Shown in pieces: positions 1-9,500 of a DNA stretch of 64,000 nucleotides. Source of the DNA: Phanerodontia chrysosporium (taxonomy: Eukaryota > Basidiomycota > Agaricomycetes > Polyporales > Phanerochaetaceae); contig MJGA01000002.1 in assembly GCA_001910725.1 (NCBI GenBank), forward strand, positions 2,170,001 through 2,234,000, given 5' to 3'. The translations under genes were made by a program, and so were the position numbers. Within the stretch, counting starts at the first letter, position 1. Each line of letters opens with the position of its first letter. The notes under the pieces are model-generated. The model saw only the letters and a program-made list of their open reading frames with translations. It was not told where the DNA came from and did not search any database.

Positions 1-477
1 GCTTACGAGTCATAAGTGAAGCCTTGGCATATTCCACATGCGCTCAGCAACGAATATGTGACTGAGCTGCACATACAAGTGCTCGCAGGATAGAACCCGG
101 CGGGGCCTGGTGGGGTGTAGGCGTCGATACCAAGCCCTTGAACGAGTCCTAACACGATAGCACCTAAGTGAAACGGGTGAATATATCGCACACAGAAGCT
201 CAAGACGTCATGTATGACAACGCACTTGACGGAGAAGCCAGACATGGCGCGATAAGATACGCAGCGACGAGACACGGCTGCTGGCCCTCATCATTATCCA
301 TCTTGGCAATGAGATTTACATGAGCGTCCCGCCACAAAGGGATCCAAGGTGTGAATTGACACGCACCCAAGCAAAGCTGGCCTCGCACACAGCTGTCGTC
401 TCCTGCGCTTGTGTTCCGAACCAACCAAGGTTCAGGAACGCAGCGATAGCGAGGATCCCTGCCTTTCGGACCCACAT
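1..477 (-). CDS. Secreted / one-pass membrane protein, 5' part (left paralogue, truncated by window edge)
   Basis: The start codon is at 477. Exon 1 (477-367) encodes a signal peptide with a hydrophobic core (AGILAIAAFLNLGW) and ends in ..CEASFAW. A GTGCGT donor opens an intron (366-302). Exon 2 begins at 301 with MDNDEGQQPCLVAAYL and ends near 226 at another GTGCGT donor. A further exon near 150-20 carries C-x-CSSVTYSLLSACGICQ. The order (signal peptide, W..N..GQ.PC..AAYL, CxCS..YS...AC..CQ) is the same as in the gene at 32671-33868, so the two are paralogues. From that paralogue a serine/proline-rich stalk, one membrane helix and a cytosolic tail would be expected beyond the window edge. 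The function of this basidiomycete family is unknown to me. Retroelement A is inserted about 130 bp upstream of this start codon. Confidence 0.7.
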
Positions 478-607
478 TCTTCGCACTAGACTGTCAGGCC
501 TGTTGACAGGGGGAATGTGGCCGGTTGGAAGAGACCTTCCGGGGGCGACGACGTGGCTGAAGAGCCCACAGGGCGAGGCGAGGGAGACGCACTGCTGTCG
601 GGCCTTG

Positions 608-612
608 AACGA
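608..612. repeat. Target-site duplication of element A, left copy (AACGA)
   Basis: AACGA sits directly before the 5' LTR and is repeated at 32119-32123 directly after the 3' LTR. This defines the LTR ends as TATC...CGAT, rather than the usual TG...CA. Confidence 0.8.
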
Positions 613-982
613 TATCATGCATCAAAGGTGTTTGACACAAGATATGGATGAAATGGGCTTGAGTCTCTGTCATATCAGTGGGTGTGGGAAGACATGCCCA
701 AACCCGGAGATCCCAGAAGGTGTGGGAATGTGCATCCATATTGGGAAAGAGTAGGAAAGAAGAGAGAAAGGGGCATGCTTAGGCTTGGAAAGCCTAGGAA
801 GAGGTAAGAAGCAGCTGGAACATTGTGGAAAAGCGAAGAATACTGGGGAATCTGCTGGAATATTCTGGCAGAAGGGCCCAGACTTGGACCCAGCACTCAG
901 GATTTAGGGACTTTTGGAAGAGAACATTGCAGAAGGACATGGAACTTTATAGAATACTCTAGAATACTCCTAGTTTAAGGGG

Positions 983-990
983 TATATAAA
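983..990 (+). promoter_or_regulatory. TATA box of the element A 5' LTR
   Basis: TATATAAA lies in a palindromic setting (GGGG-TATATAAA-CCCC). The same box in the 3' LTR is at 31219-31226 and could drive transcription rightwards into host DNA. The transcription start is expected roughly 30 nt downstream. Confidence 0.75.
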
Positions 991-1143
991 CCCCACCCCT
1001 TGTATCCTCGCTCAGAGGAGCCTCTTGACACTAGACCGCTATCTAGTTCGTTCCTCCCTCTACGTCTTTTGCTCTTTGCTGTGTACTGTAGCGCGGCTGC
1101 TGCAGTGCCACTGGTGTTCTACGTCTACGTCGTTGTTGAGACC

Positions 1144-1487
1144 ACTCTAGTCCGGCTCGTGCCCGGTGTCGAGTGCTCTTCGTCGTCGGTTGTTGTACTC
1201 TAGTCCGGCCTGTGCCCGGTGTCGAGTACTTTTTGTTGTACGTCATACGTTGGGTGGGAACATTCTAGTCCGGCTCTGCCACCGGTGTCGAGTGTTTGCC
1301 CTTCGTCTTTTCCTTTTACGCTCTAGTCTGGCCTTTGCCCAGTGTCGAGTGTTCTACGTTGTTTGTGGTCACGCCCTACGTTGTTGTTGTTTGTCCACAC
1401 CCTGCTAAGCTCTTGCTGACACAGAGTGTACCCCTTTCCTTCGCTGCCTGTACGTACTCTAGTCCGGCTCTGCCACCGGTGTCGAGT
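1144..1487 (+). repeat. Five dispersed ~31-nt hairpin repeats in the transcribed part of the A LTR
   Basis: Copies are at 1144-1174, 1197-1227, 1262-1293, 1320-1350 and 1456-1487. The shared pattern is ACTC-TAGT-CCGG-loop-CCGG-TGTC-GAGT. ACTC pairs with GAGT, and the CCGG arms pair with each other in copies 3 and 5 (nearly so in the others). The same array is in the 3' LTR at +30236. The location is downstream of the TATA box, so it would be in the RNA leader and repeat region. Function is unknown; packaging, dimerisation or translation control are possible. Confidence 0.7.
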
Positions 1488-1885
1488 ACGCTTTTGTGTT
1501 TGACGTTCACGGTCTTCAACGGACTCTTTTGTGTTTGCGGTTGTACGTCTTTTGGTCTCACTGGTTGTTTGGTTGTTTGTTGCACGTTGGACTCATTTGT
1601 ATTGTTTCCCAGTGGGTTGTAGCAGTCGGGCTACCACTCATTGTTTCTTAGGTCTATTTACAGGACAGCCTGTGAGTTGATCTAACCCTTACCCCTCCTT
1701 TGTAGACGAAACCCCCCTTCACACCTCCAACCTCTACCTTCTCAACACATACCTTTGCAGTCTACCTTTGTCCCCAACGAACGCCCGAGGCAGAAGCCGA
1801 CCTAGGACTGGTCCGTCTAACTCGGTTCCTTAATTTGACTCACTCTCTTCGAGGAGGAGTTGAAAGCGGGATCAACCACGATATC

Positions 1886-1902
1886 TGGAGCCCACCGCGA
1901 GG
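1886..1902 (+). other. Probable primer-binding site of element A
   Basis: TGGAGCCCACCGCGAGG begins 3 nt after the 5' LTR end. It starts with TGG, complementary to the universal tRNA 3' CCA, as in tRNA-primed elements. Which tRNA it pairs with was not determined. Confidence 0.55.
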
Positions 1903-1938
1903 GGGAATCAGACTTCTTTGGTTACTGTTCACAAGGGT

Positions 1939-3384
1939 ATGTCTGGAGGTCTCACACCCTCTTCGTCTACGCCTTCGCCACCCACGTCGTTAACGTCTAC
2001 ATCATCACGCTCTACGTCGCCTACGTCCCCTTTACACCCCACGCTTACGCAGACACATCCTACGCTCATGTCTACGTCCACGATGCCTTCAGGATCTGCC
2101 CAGCCAGCTCAGCCTCAGCAACAAGGGAGTCATTCCCAACAGCAGGCTCAGCCAGCTACTGCAGCATCCACGGCCACCCCTGGAGGAGGAGTTGTTGATC
2201 TTCCCCTGCCAGGACAAAAGGGTGCTCCAAGAAAGTTCAAAGGCAAGCATTCGGAAGTGCTTCCCTTTTTACATTTCTACGAGCGCCTATGTCAAAAGCA
2301 TAACGTTACTTCAGACCAGGACAAGGTTGAGAGCATTACTCAGTACTGTTCTCGTAGCGTATGCAAGTTCATGGAAGGTCTTCCCAGCTATCAGACCCCT
2401 AACTGGACATCCTTTGTACGCGATCTCAAGAAGTACTACGAAGCGGACAAGGATACCAAGAGGTTTGCTACTCGAGATCTAGAGAAGCTTGCTCGGCATA
2501 CGAAGTCCAAGTCCATCAAGACGCTCAAGGCTTGGAACAAGTACATGCGAGACTTCATACGGATAGCTGGATGGTTAAAGAAGCACAACAGGCTGTCAGA
2601 CTACGACTACAAGTACTATTTCTGGGTTGGCATTCCTGTGCCTTTCAGAGAGTCACTTGAGTCACGACTAGTTGCTAAGCTTCCAAACCATGACCTAGAA
2701 GACCCGTTTGAGGTAGATGATGTCACTCAGGTTGCAGAATCGCTTCTGCATCGTCGGCGCTTTGACAGAGATCGTCTGTTTTCAGAACCTGAAACAGAAG
2801 ATACTGATGAAGCATCGACTACTGACTCAGACAGTTCTGACTCTGACTCAGAGGATGACTTGTCTGAGGATGATGACATTGCCAGAAGGAAGAGAAGGTC
2901 GAAGAAGAAAGGAAGAGAGTTGTCGAGGACAAGAAAGAACAGGAAGAAGAAGACGCAGACTGTCAAGAAGCCCACGAAGCGCTCAGTCAAGTTCAAGAAG
3001 CCAGAGCCAGAGTCCTCATCGGAGAGTGACTCGGATGCACCTTCATCACGCATGACCTTGCGGCCACCTATTCCTGTTAAGGACAAGGCCAAGGACGATC
3101 TGGAGATGGAGGAATTGATCGCGCAAATGAAGAAGATGCAGATCGATGATCCAGCCTATGCTGTGGCTTACTTCCGTGCCTGTAACAGGAACCCTTTGGT
3201 GAAGTCGATCTTAGCGCCACCAGTAGATCGGAGAAGTGTTTCAGTTGCAAGTTCAGCCCAGCGCCAAGGTCCCGGTCGTTTGAACGAGATCCACCGCCCC
3301 ACACAGGACCAGGTGTTTCATCGTTTCCTCTACGCCCTGAAGATCGTACCTGTTTTGGATGTGGTGCTCTTGGGCACTCTATGA
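1939..3384 (+). CDS. Element A Gag (capsid region)
   Basis: The first ATG after the TATA box is at 1939, preceded by a 950-nt ATG-free leader. The N-terminus is Ser/Thr/Gln-rich and disordered. A helical capsid-like region follows from about residue 75 (GAPRKFKGKHSEVLPFL onward, with W-rich motifs), the usual Gypsy retrotransposon Gag fold. The C-terminal half is acidic and then strongly basic (runs of D/E/S, then K/R), consistent with RNA binding. The reading frame stops at 3384 without a zinc knuckle. A perfect CX2CX4HX4C knuckle lies in the overlapping -1 frame (3351-3392), so Gag either shifts frame between about 3186 and 3384 or this copy has lost one base there. Confidence 0.85.
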   Translation: MSGGLTPSSSTPSPPTSLTSTSSRSTSPTSPLHPTLTQTHPTLMSTSTMPSGSAQPAQPQQQGSHSQQQAQPATAASTATPGGGVVDLPLPGQKGAPRKFKGKHSEVLPFLHFYERLCQKHNVTSDQDKVESITQYCSRSVCKFMEGLPSYQTPNWTSFVRDLKKYYEADKDTKRFATRDLEKLARHTKSKSIKTLKAWNKYMRDFIRIAGWLKKHNRLSDYDYKYYFWVGIPVPFRESLESRLVAKLPNHDLEDPFEVDDVTQVAESLLHRRRFDRDRLFSEPETEDTDEASTTDSDSSDSDSEDDLSEDDDIARRKRRSKKKGRELSRTRKNRKKKTQTVKKPTKRSVKFKKPEPESSSESDSDAPSSRMTLRPPIPVKDKAKDDLEMEELIAQMKKMQIDDPAYAVAYFRACNRNPLVKSILAPPVDRRSVSVASSAQRQGPGRLNEIHRPTQDQVFHRFLYALKIVPVLDVVLLGTL

Positions 3385-6300
3385 GCAGGTGTGAGGCTTT
3401 GCAAGAATACTTCGCCAATGGAACTATTACACGTGATGAGAGAGGTCGGATTACTCTCACCAATGGCGGTATTCTGTTCAGGAAACGTGATGAAGACTGG
3501 GTCTCAGCTATCAAACGAGCCACAACTCCACAGGCCAACTTTGTTTCTGTTCAAGCTATGCAGTCTTCGCTAGCACAGAAGAAGCCTAGGAGAAGGACCA
3601 AGGTGCAGTACTACAGCTGTGATTCAGACACGGAGAACCAGGAGAGGAGTTTGCCTGAGGATACGGAATCAGAGGCAGAGGTTTTGGAAGTCAAGCGAGG
3701 AGAGAAGGGTATCACCACCAATCGGAGGGAGAAGTTTGATGGTGTTTGGATGCCTGCATCCAAGGAACTAGAGGAACGACGGAAGAGGCAAAATCTTCCA
3801 CCTGTTACTCGACGAGGACCACCCCGCTCAGCTCGTAAAGAGCAGGCTGGAGAACCTTCTCTTGTTCCAGTTCCTATTCCAGCACCAGACCCAGTTCCCA
3901 TCCCTGTGGACATACCTTCTGTTCCTTTCAATGCTCAAGACGACGATGCTTTCATGGAAGATCTAACGCAGCCAAAACCTTCTACGTCCAAGGGAAAGGA
4001 GCGAGCAGAACCTTTGAAGGATAGGACCAATGGCAAGACGGATGGAGAAGGTCTTCAAAAGCGGCAACCTCGGCGTTCAGAAATTCAAGCGCATGTAGAC
4101 CCCAAAAGCATGCTGGACAAGGTTCTGAATGCTGATATCCCCATTACTGTTGGAGAGCTGCTAGGAGTCTCTAGGGAAATGTCTCAACAAATGCAGGAAG
4201 TCATTAAGCCAAAGAATGCTTCCGGCAGATCGCAAGGAGATGTAAAGGCAGTGGTAGCCCAAACTGGTGTACGGGCTGCTTCACTTCCTCGACCACTCAG
4301 TGCAACTGCCACGCAGTTCCCTAGCAGGCAACGAGGTCAACTCATTCGATTCAGGATTGAGATTGACGGTAGCCCCATCACAGCCATAGTGGATACTGGT
4401 TCTCAGCTGAACATCGTGAACAGGCGAGTTTGGCAGAACACAGTAGGACGCCCTATCGACGTGACCAAGCAGATCATCATGGGAGATGCCAACGGAGGAG
4501 AAGGTCTATTGCAAGGCTTTGTACCAGATGTGCCACTAGCATGCGGGTCAGTTCTGACACATGCCAGTTTGTTCATTGGTGCAAAGGCCCCATTTGACTT
4601 GCTACTAGGACGACCCTGGCAACGAGGAAACTATGTCAGCATTGACGAGCGGCGAGATGGAACATATCTACTTTTCAAGGACGAGTCCTTGACAGTTAGA
4701 TATGAAATGCTAGTCACGCCAGAGTATATCGTCAATCCTGCCCTGCAAGAGTATCTGGATCGCACGCACAACATGGTCAACATGGTGACAGACATCGATA
4801 CTGCAGGAATAGACCTTGAGCTGGAATACGCGCACCCACGGAACTCACGACGTCAACTTGGAAGAACGGCAAGTTTGTTGCAAACAGCATGTATTCAAGA
4901 TACAGACGACAGTGCATGGACAGATACTGCTTCAACCATCAGCGACTTCGAGGATCCACCTCCCAGTCCAGCAACTAGTCTTGAAAGCATTGATACTGTA
5001 GCCAAGACTAGCGATGAAGGCGAAGAAACCTCAGGAAGCGATGTTTCAGCAGACAGTGATGTTATACGGTGGCTAGACCTGTATGACACTACTGAGCCTG
5101 AACTGTCAGAGGACGAGAGAATGGATGTGGACTCACAGTCAGAAATGCAGTCCAACGACGGAGACGATGATCCAGCAAGCAGAGATGGAATTTCGCTTTT
5201 GATCGGCGAGGAATCAGCTGGTGATACAGAACAAGGTGACGAGGTTGAGGAAGGACCTACCTTAATCATTGAGGACACGCATATCCCTGAAGGAGGACCC
5301 CCTCGACGGCCTTGGCAAGTCTCTGGGCAAGCTGCTGAAACACCTCCAATCTCAGAAGAAGGAAGACCATGTACGCAGGAGTTACAAGCACATGCAATTA
5401 CCTTGGAAAGGCAGCAAGGACAGCAGGCAGCACATTTGGAGCGTCGCCGTGAGGAGACATGCCGAGCCGCACTTCTTGCGACAGACATGCCTTACGGGCT
5501 TATTGACCTCGAATGCATGCCACGAGTCCAGCAGCCATCGCAGCCAGGTAACGGTCAGAACATGCATGAGCACGTACCCAGCAGTCCTCTTGCTCGGTAT
5601 GTCAACTATGCAGAAAGCGAGGATGAAGAAGACGGAAACGAGGAACACACATTGGACTCACCTTTGGCACGCTATGTTGACTATGCCAGCAGCATGGACG
5701 AAGGTGACTCTCCCGAGCCACGTGAAAGTGTTTTCAGTGTGCAGGTACCTGGAGCATCCAGTGACAGCAATACTGAAGGTACAACCACAGATGTTCAGGG
5801 TCAGACGGATATTGAGGACCAGGATGAAGCCACGGAACAAGCGCATCAGCAAGTGGAGAAGCAGTTGGAGACAGGCGAAACTTCAGATGATGAAGAGCTT
5901 ACGACACAGCTGGGTGCAATGCATTTGCCTAGGCAAGACGAAGAATCCACTCAGGATGAAGATCTGCCGGATGTTGAAATGCAAGATGGATCAGAAGGAA
6001 ATGTATCTACGAGACCAGCAACGCCGCTGCAACCCCTGGATGCATATCCCACGCCTGGAAACTCGCCAGTATCTTTGACGAGACAGCGATGGCGATCTGA
6101 ATTCTTGCAGTCAATGTCATCAGAAGATTTTAATCTGCAGTTCGCAGATGAGGATCAATGGGCTGACTTCATCGAGCAAAGATTCACTTACGCAGAAGAT
6201 GCTGCCCATCGTGAATGGAGAGAAGACCTACTCAAGGCCAAGAAGGTTCTACGTAACAGGCTACAAGAGATCAATGCTATGGAGAAACAAGGCAAATACC

Positions 6301-7484
6301 CATCTGTGCCTGGGAACGTGTGGCTTAACGCCTCAGGCGATCGAGCATCAGCCGAGCGGTTGTTTGATCTTCAGGCAGATGACGCATCAAATCTCTTGAG
6401 AACTCGACATGGTTTGTTACGAAGTCAGCGTGCTGCTGAACGTGCAGCTTTACGGGAAGCTGTGCATCAGCAGCGTGAGCTTGATTTACAGAACAGAAGA
6501 CGCTCTCAAGACAGTAGTCAAGATCGACAATTTAATTATCATTACACGGACGAGGTACAGGAAATACAAGACGAAGCGCATCAAGCGCGCCCCGACGAAG
6601 CCGCGGACTCGGATGTCGAGAGACCGTTTGCCGGCCTAGCAGTCATGACGTTTACGCGATTGCGCGCCTTGCAGGACGAGCGCTGGAGCAAGACACCACG
6701 GACCGAGCCAGCCATGGCAGGACCCCTGGCACCTGCTCACGGGCACGAGGTTCTCGGGTCCGTGACGCGTCCAGAGTGCGGGATGGCCGAGCGACGCGAT
6801 TTCACGCGTTTGGAGCCGTTGGCGGAAGTATCTACACGATCTCGAGTGAGCTGCAAGACGGAAGCAAACAAGATTGAGGCACTCACACGAAATAACGGTG
6901 CCGAAGGCGGCACAGAGGTCGACAATGGCCTCGACGCATTGAACACACAGTCTCCTGTCACCGAAAAGGCAGTCAGCGCGATATTCAACAACAGCGAGCA
7001 GTATCAAGGACTTACCGGAAGTGTTGCAGCGCTATGCGCCCGCGGACGAAGCGGCGCCGAGCTGTTTGCATGCTCGACCGCCGACGCACCTGCTTGCCTG
7101 CTCGACGGTGATTGGTTCTGTAGGCAAGAGGGGGAGCGAAATCGGACGAAATGGAACATGTACGCACTGCAGGAGGGGAACACTGGAGTCCCCCTCGCTT
7201 GCCATTCGACGAGAGATGAATCTCTGGGATCTAGAGAGATCGAAGGTCAGCAGAAGAAACATATCAAAGGGTTAGAGGACGCACCTGGGACCCTTGTCAG
7301 TCGCCCCCTCTTCCCTGCGTCTGATCTACCTATCCCCACGATGGAGACTACGACTTGCGATTCTTCAGAGGCTGCGGAGCCTCGCCGTGTTGCGCCCTTC
7401 GAGTTTGTCAAGGTTCTGGACCATGCTCACCTAGGTTTCGAGATCCAGTGCCCGCCCCTGTTCAACTACGAGGTCTTCGGATGA
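3186..7484 (+). CDS. Element A zinc knuckle, aspartic protease and acidic linker polyprotein (-1 frame to Gag)
   Basis: The frame opens after a TAA at 3183-3185 and overlaps Gag by about 200 nt. Its first ATG is at 3381, inside the knuckle, so expression by frameshift from Gag is more likely than initiation there. Domains in order: the knuckle CFGCGALGHSMSRC (3351-3392); a retroviral-type aspartic protease with VDTGSQLNIV (about 4387-4420) and the partner motif DLLLGRPWQ (about 4597); a long acidic, Ser-rich linker that includes a duplicated SPLARYV-N/D-YA unit (about 5580 and 5655). From about 6570 the composition becomes GC-rich and the protein is unrecognisable. The frame ends at TGA 7482-7484 but the same frame continues open beyond it. 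Protease would mature the polyprotein inside the particle. Confidence 0.8.
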   Translation, partial: QEPFGEVDLSATSRSEKCFSCKFSPAPRSRSFERDPPPHTGPGVSSFPLRPEDRTCFGCGALGHSMSRCEALQEYFANGTITRDERGRITLTNGGILFRKRDEDWVSAIKRATTPQANFVSVQAMQSSLAQKKPRRRTKVQYYSCDSDTENQERSLPEDTESEAEVLEVKRGEKGITTNRREKFDGVWMPASKELEERRKRQNLPPVTRRGPPRSARKEQAGEPSLVPVPIPAPDPVPIPVDIPSVPFNAQDDDAFMEDLTQPKPSTSKGKERAEPLKDRTNGKTDGEGLQKRQPRRSEIQAHVDPKSMLDKVLNADIPITVGELLGVSREMSQQMQEVIKPKNASGRSQGDVKAVVAQTGVRAASLPRPLSATATQFPSRQRGQLIRFRIEIDGSPITAIVDTGSQLNIVNRRVWQNTVGRPIDVTKQIIMGDANGGEGLLQGFVPDVPLACGSVLTHASLFIGAKAPFDLLLGRPWQRGNYVSIDERRDGTYLLFKDESLTVRYEMLVTPEYIVNPALQEYLDRTHNMVNMVTDIDTAGIDLELEYAHPRNSRRQLGRTASLLQTACIQDTDDSAWTDTASTISDFEDPPPSPATSLESIDTVAKTSDEGEETSGSDVSADSDVIRWLDLYDTTEPELSEDERMDVDSQSEMQSNDGDDDPASRDGISLLIGEESAGDTEQGDEVEEGPTLIIEDTHIPEGGPPRRPWQVSGQAAETPPISEEGRPCTQELQAHAITLERQQGQQAAHLERRREETCRAALLATDMPYGLIDLECMPRVQQPSQPGNGQNMHEHVPSSPLARYVNYAESEDEEDGNEEHTLDSPLARYVDYASSMDEGDSPEPRESVFSVQVPGASSDSNTEGTTTDVQGQTDIEDQDEATEQAHQQVEKQLETGETSDDEELTTQLGAMHLPRQDEESTQDEDLPDVEMQDGSEGNVSTRPATPLQPLDAYPTPGNSPVSLTRQRWRSEFLQSMSSEDFNLQFADEDQWADFIEQRFTYAEDAAHREWREDLLKAKKVLRNRLQEINAMEKQGKYPSVPGNVWLNASGDRASAERLFDLQADDASNLLRTRHGLLRSQRAAERAALREAVHQQRELDLQNRRRSQDSSQDRQFNYHYTDEVQEIQDEAHQARPDEAADSDVERPFAGLAVMTFTRLRALQDERWSKTPRTEPAMAGPLAPAHGHEVLGSVTRPECGMAERRDFTRLEPLAEVSTRSRVSCKTEANKIEALTRNNGAEGGTEVDNGLDALNTQSPVTEKAVSAIFNNSEQYQGLTGSVAALCARGRSGAELFACSTADAPACLLDGDWFCRQEGERNRTKWNMYALQEGNTGVPLACHSTRDESLGSREIEGQQKKHIKGLEDAPGTLVSRPLFPASDLPIPTMETTTCDSSEAAEPRRVAPFEFVKVLDHAHLGFEIQCPPLFNYEVFG

Positions 7485-7487
7485 CGG
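7482..7487 (+). promoter_or_regulatory. Possible stop-codon readthrough site (TGA CGG) in element A
   Basis: The stop TGA is followed immediately by CGG, one of the recognised leaky contexts for UGA, and the frame stays open for more than 1,300 nt before the nested element. The alternative is initiation at the in-frame ATG at 7548, or a point mutation in this copy. Confidence 0.45.
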
Positions 7488-8807
7488 GAAGACTCGATCT
7501 ACATCAAGACCGAGTACTTCCAGCTCGACCGAGCCATTTGGGAAGCCATGCACCCGCGGCTGTGGATCGCAGCGGTGGTGGATGTCGGTATCCTGGGATG
7601 GTTCAGCCTCGAAGCTCAGCACGAACGAAGATGGACGACAGACGCACCTGGAGACCACGAAGCCCTACTCAAGTTCTATGTCCCCCACGCTACACTGTTC
7701 TGGATCCCCTCCCGCGACCCGCTTCAAGGAATTGTTGTCGAGACGTCGGTGAAGGTCCAGGTCCTGAACGGCGCCCTGCCCAAGCACGAGACCCTGGAGG
7801 ACGTGCCCATCCTGCCTATGATAGGAGGGACGACGTACTCGGTTTTGCGCTTGAGCGAGACGAGTGGCCTGTTCTGTGAGTACAGTAAAGGACACCGAAG
7901 ACGGATGGTACTCACCTTGTTGAATGCGATTGTCGCAGCTGCACGGCACCGAGAAGGCTTTGACAGGATCCTGGACTCGATGGTGAGCAGCAGGATCAGT
8001 ACGAACGATGGATGGACACTCACCAGGTGGGGGCGCAACATTCTACCTCACATCTCGGATTGGCATGCCCGCCTCCAGACGATGAAGCCCCTCCCCGACG
8101 GAGCCATCGTTCACCTCGCCCGCAATGCCATCGTCCGTCATCGTTGTGCTTGTAGAGGAGGCCTGGATTGCGACACCTGTAGGAACACGGAAGATGGAAT
8201 ACTACGAGGACGAGAAGAAGAACTCACCTGGGAACGTCGGCGCGCCAGCACCGAGTACGAGCGAGCCAGTCGCGAGCTAGGTCTTCGGGACCCACGCCGC
8301 ATCCGCCAGGCCCGTGCTGAAGCTGTTGCCACCGACTTCGACGTGCTGCTCTTGGATGCCGAGGACCGGGAAGCCGAGCAAGGAGTCGCCGAGGTTAGAA
8401 TGCAGGAAGTTGTTGAGGAACATGCCGAAGAACACGAGGACGAGGATGACGAGGACCTGTCGGTAAGGTCCCTGAGCACCCCCAGCAGTGGCAGCGATGC
8501 CAGCAGTGAGCCGTCGACAGGAGGGGAAAGGAGTGCTAAGGAAGAGATGAAGAGAGTGGTCGAGGCGCTGGAGTGGGTAGTGCGGAGCTCGCACCGGATG
8601 GCCGGGCGCCCTCGAACGTTGCTGCCGCAGATCCACGGATCGCGATTCCTCCTCCGGGACCGGCAACACGCACAGCCCGTACCGGAACCGCCGGCCCAGC
8701 ATGACGCGGTCGAGGCAGCAGGCGCACTGAGCGCATCAGGCGCACCCCCGCCACCGGGACTTCCCATCATTCCGAGCCAGCCTGTGGGCGTCTCGCCTTC
8801 GGACTCG
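7485..8807 (+). CDS. Element A central GC-rich ORF, segment 1 (unknown function, interrupted by element B)
   Basis: It is in the same frame as the protease ORF beyond the TGA, with its first ATG at 7548. The encoded protein begins with a compact, folded-looking region (about 7490-8200, rich in aromatic and aliphatic residues, with a Cys cluster CACRGGLDCDTC near 8150). A charged coiled-coil-like stretch and an acidic/Ser linker follow. I do not recognise the fold. At 8807 the frame runs into the LTR of element B. Skipping B and one TSD copy brings the frame straight on at 16510, with no stop and no shift. Expression in this copy is therefore broken. Base composition is clearly more GC-rich than the gag and RT regions of the same element. 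Confidence 0.65.
8803..8807. repeat. Target-site duplication of element B, left copy (ACTCG)
   Basis: ACTCG here and at 16505-16509 flank the TGTC...GACA ends of element B. Confidence 0.88.
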
Positions 8808-9500
8808 TGTCGCGGAGCTAGGGCTCAACGCTTCACGAGGGAGGGCAAGTGGGGAGGTCGACGACGAGGCGCGGCGGAGCGAGTCACGCAGCGACGCACA
8901 ACTTATGCAGCTGTCCGTATTGACCAAGATACATTAGTATGCTATGCTACTATACAAACTGAGGCTTACCTGTCCGTATTGACCAAGAGGTCGAGATGAC
9001 GGACAGGAGCGAGGGGAGTTACTCTTATATACTACAGTACTCTAGGGCAGGCTGTACGATTACCTAAGCTGATGGGCAGTGCTTGGCATAGCCAGCGAGG
9101 CTGTGACGCGGGCTGCGCGGCGAGGCTGTGCGGGGGCTATGTCACAAGGCTGTGTCAGCTGGCAGTGTCTCGAGGCTGCGTCGGGCCGAGGCTGTGTCAT
9201 CAGGCTGATCAGCTCGGCGTGTCTCGGCGAGGGGAGTCATCAGGGATGACGGTGCCTCCTCGGCGATCTGGGGAACCGGTTGCAAGGCAGACCGGTGATC
9301 CGGGCAGTGTCTGAGCGCGCGGCGGGATGCGCTGGCGTCTAGGGGTGATGCGCCATCAGGGCGCTGGCGCTGCGTGGCCAGGCGCTGAGCGTGGGCGGCT
9401 AGGACTCCAGACGGCGCGAGGGCTGCTCGCCCGTTGGATTAATCGAGGAAAATAGCCAAAAATTGGCGAAAAATAGGGCAGCACCGTCACATCCGTGACA
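8808..9500 (-). repeat. 3' LTR of element B
   Basis: It matches 15812-16504 with four transitions. A TATA-like box on the minus strand is at about 9024-9031. It contains a 19-bp direct repeat (8921-8939 and 8970-8988) and a degenerate GAGGCTGTG-type repeat cluster at about 9096-9240. Confidence 0.93.

Larger units (their letters stand above)
613..1882 (+). repeat. 5' LTR of element A
   Basis: It matches 30849-32118 over 1,270 bp with no difference that I can find. It starts TATCATGC and ends CCACGAT. U3 contains a TATA box at 983-990, and the part downstream of it carries five related hairpin motifs (1144-1487). There is no ATG from the TATA box to the LTR end. Small open frames inside the LTR are identical in both copies and look non-coding. 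Confidence 0.93.

Noticed and set aside
1000..1622. Four plus-strand open frames of 67-108 codons in the A LTR, repeated at 31236-31858
   Set aside because: They lie in the hairpin-repeat leader, begin at non-ATG codons, have low-complexity composition, and are identical in both LTRs only because the LTRs are identical.
5269..6078. Long plus-strand frame (269 codons) overlapping the A polyprotein
   Set aside because: It is a shadow frame of the acidic protease-linker ORF, with no domain and an implausible composition.
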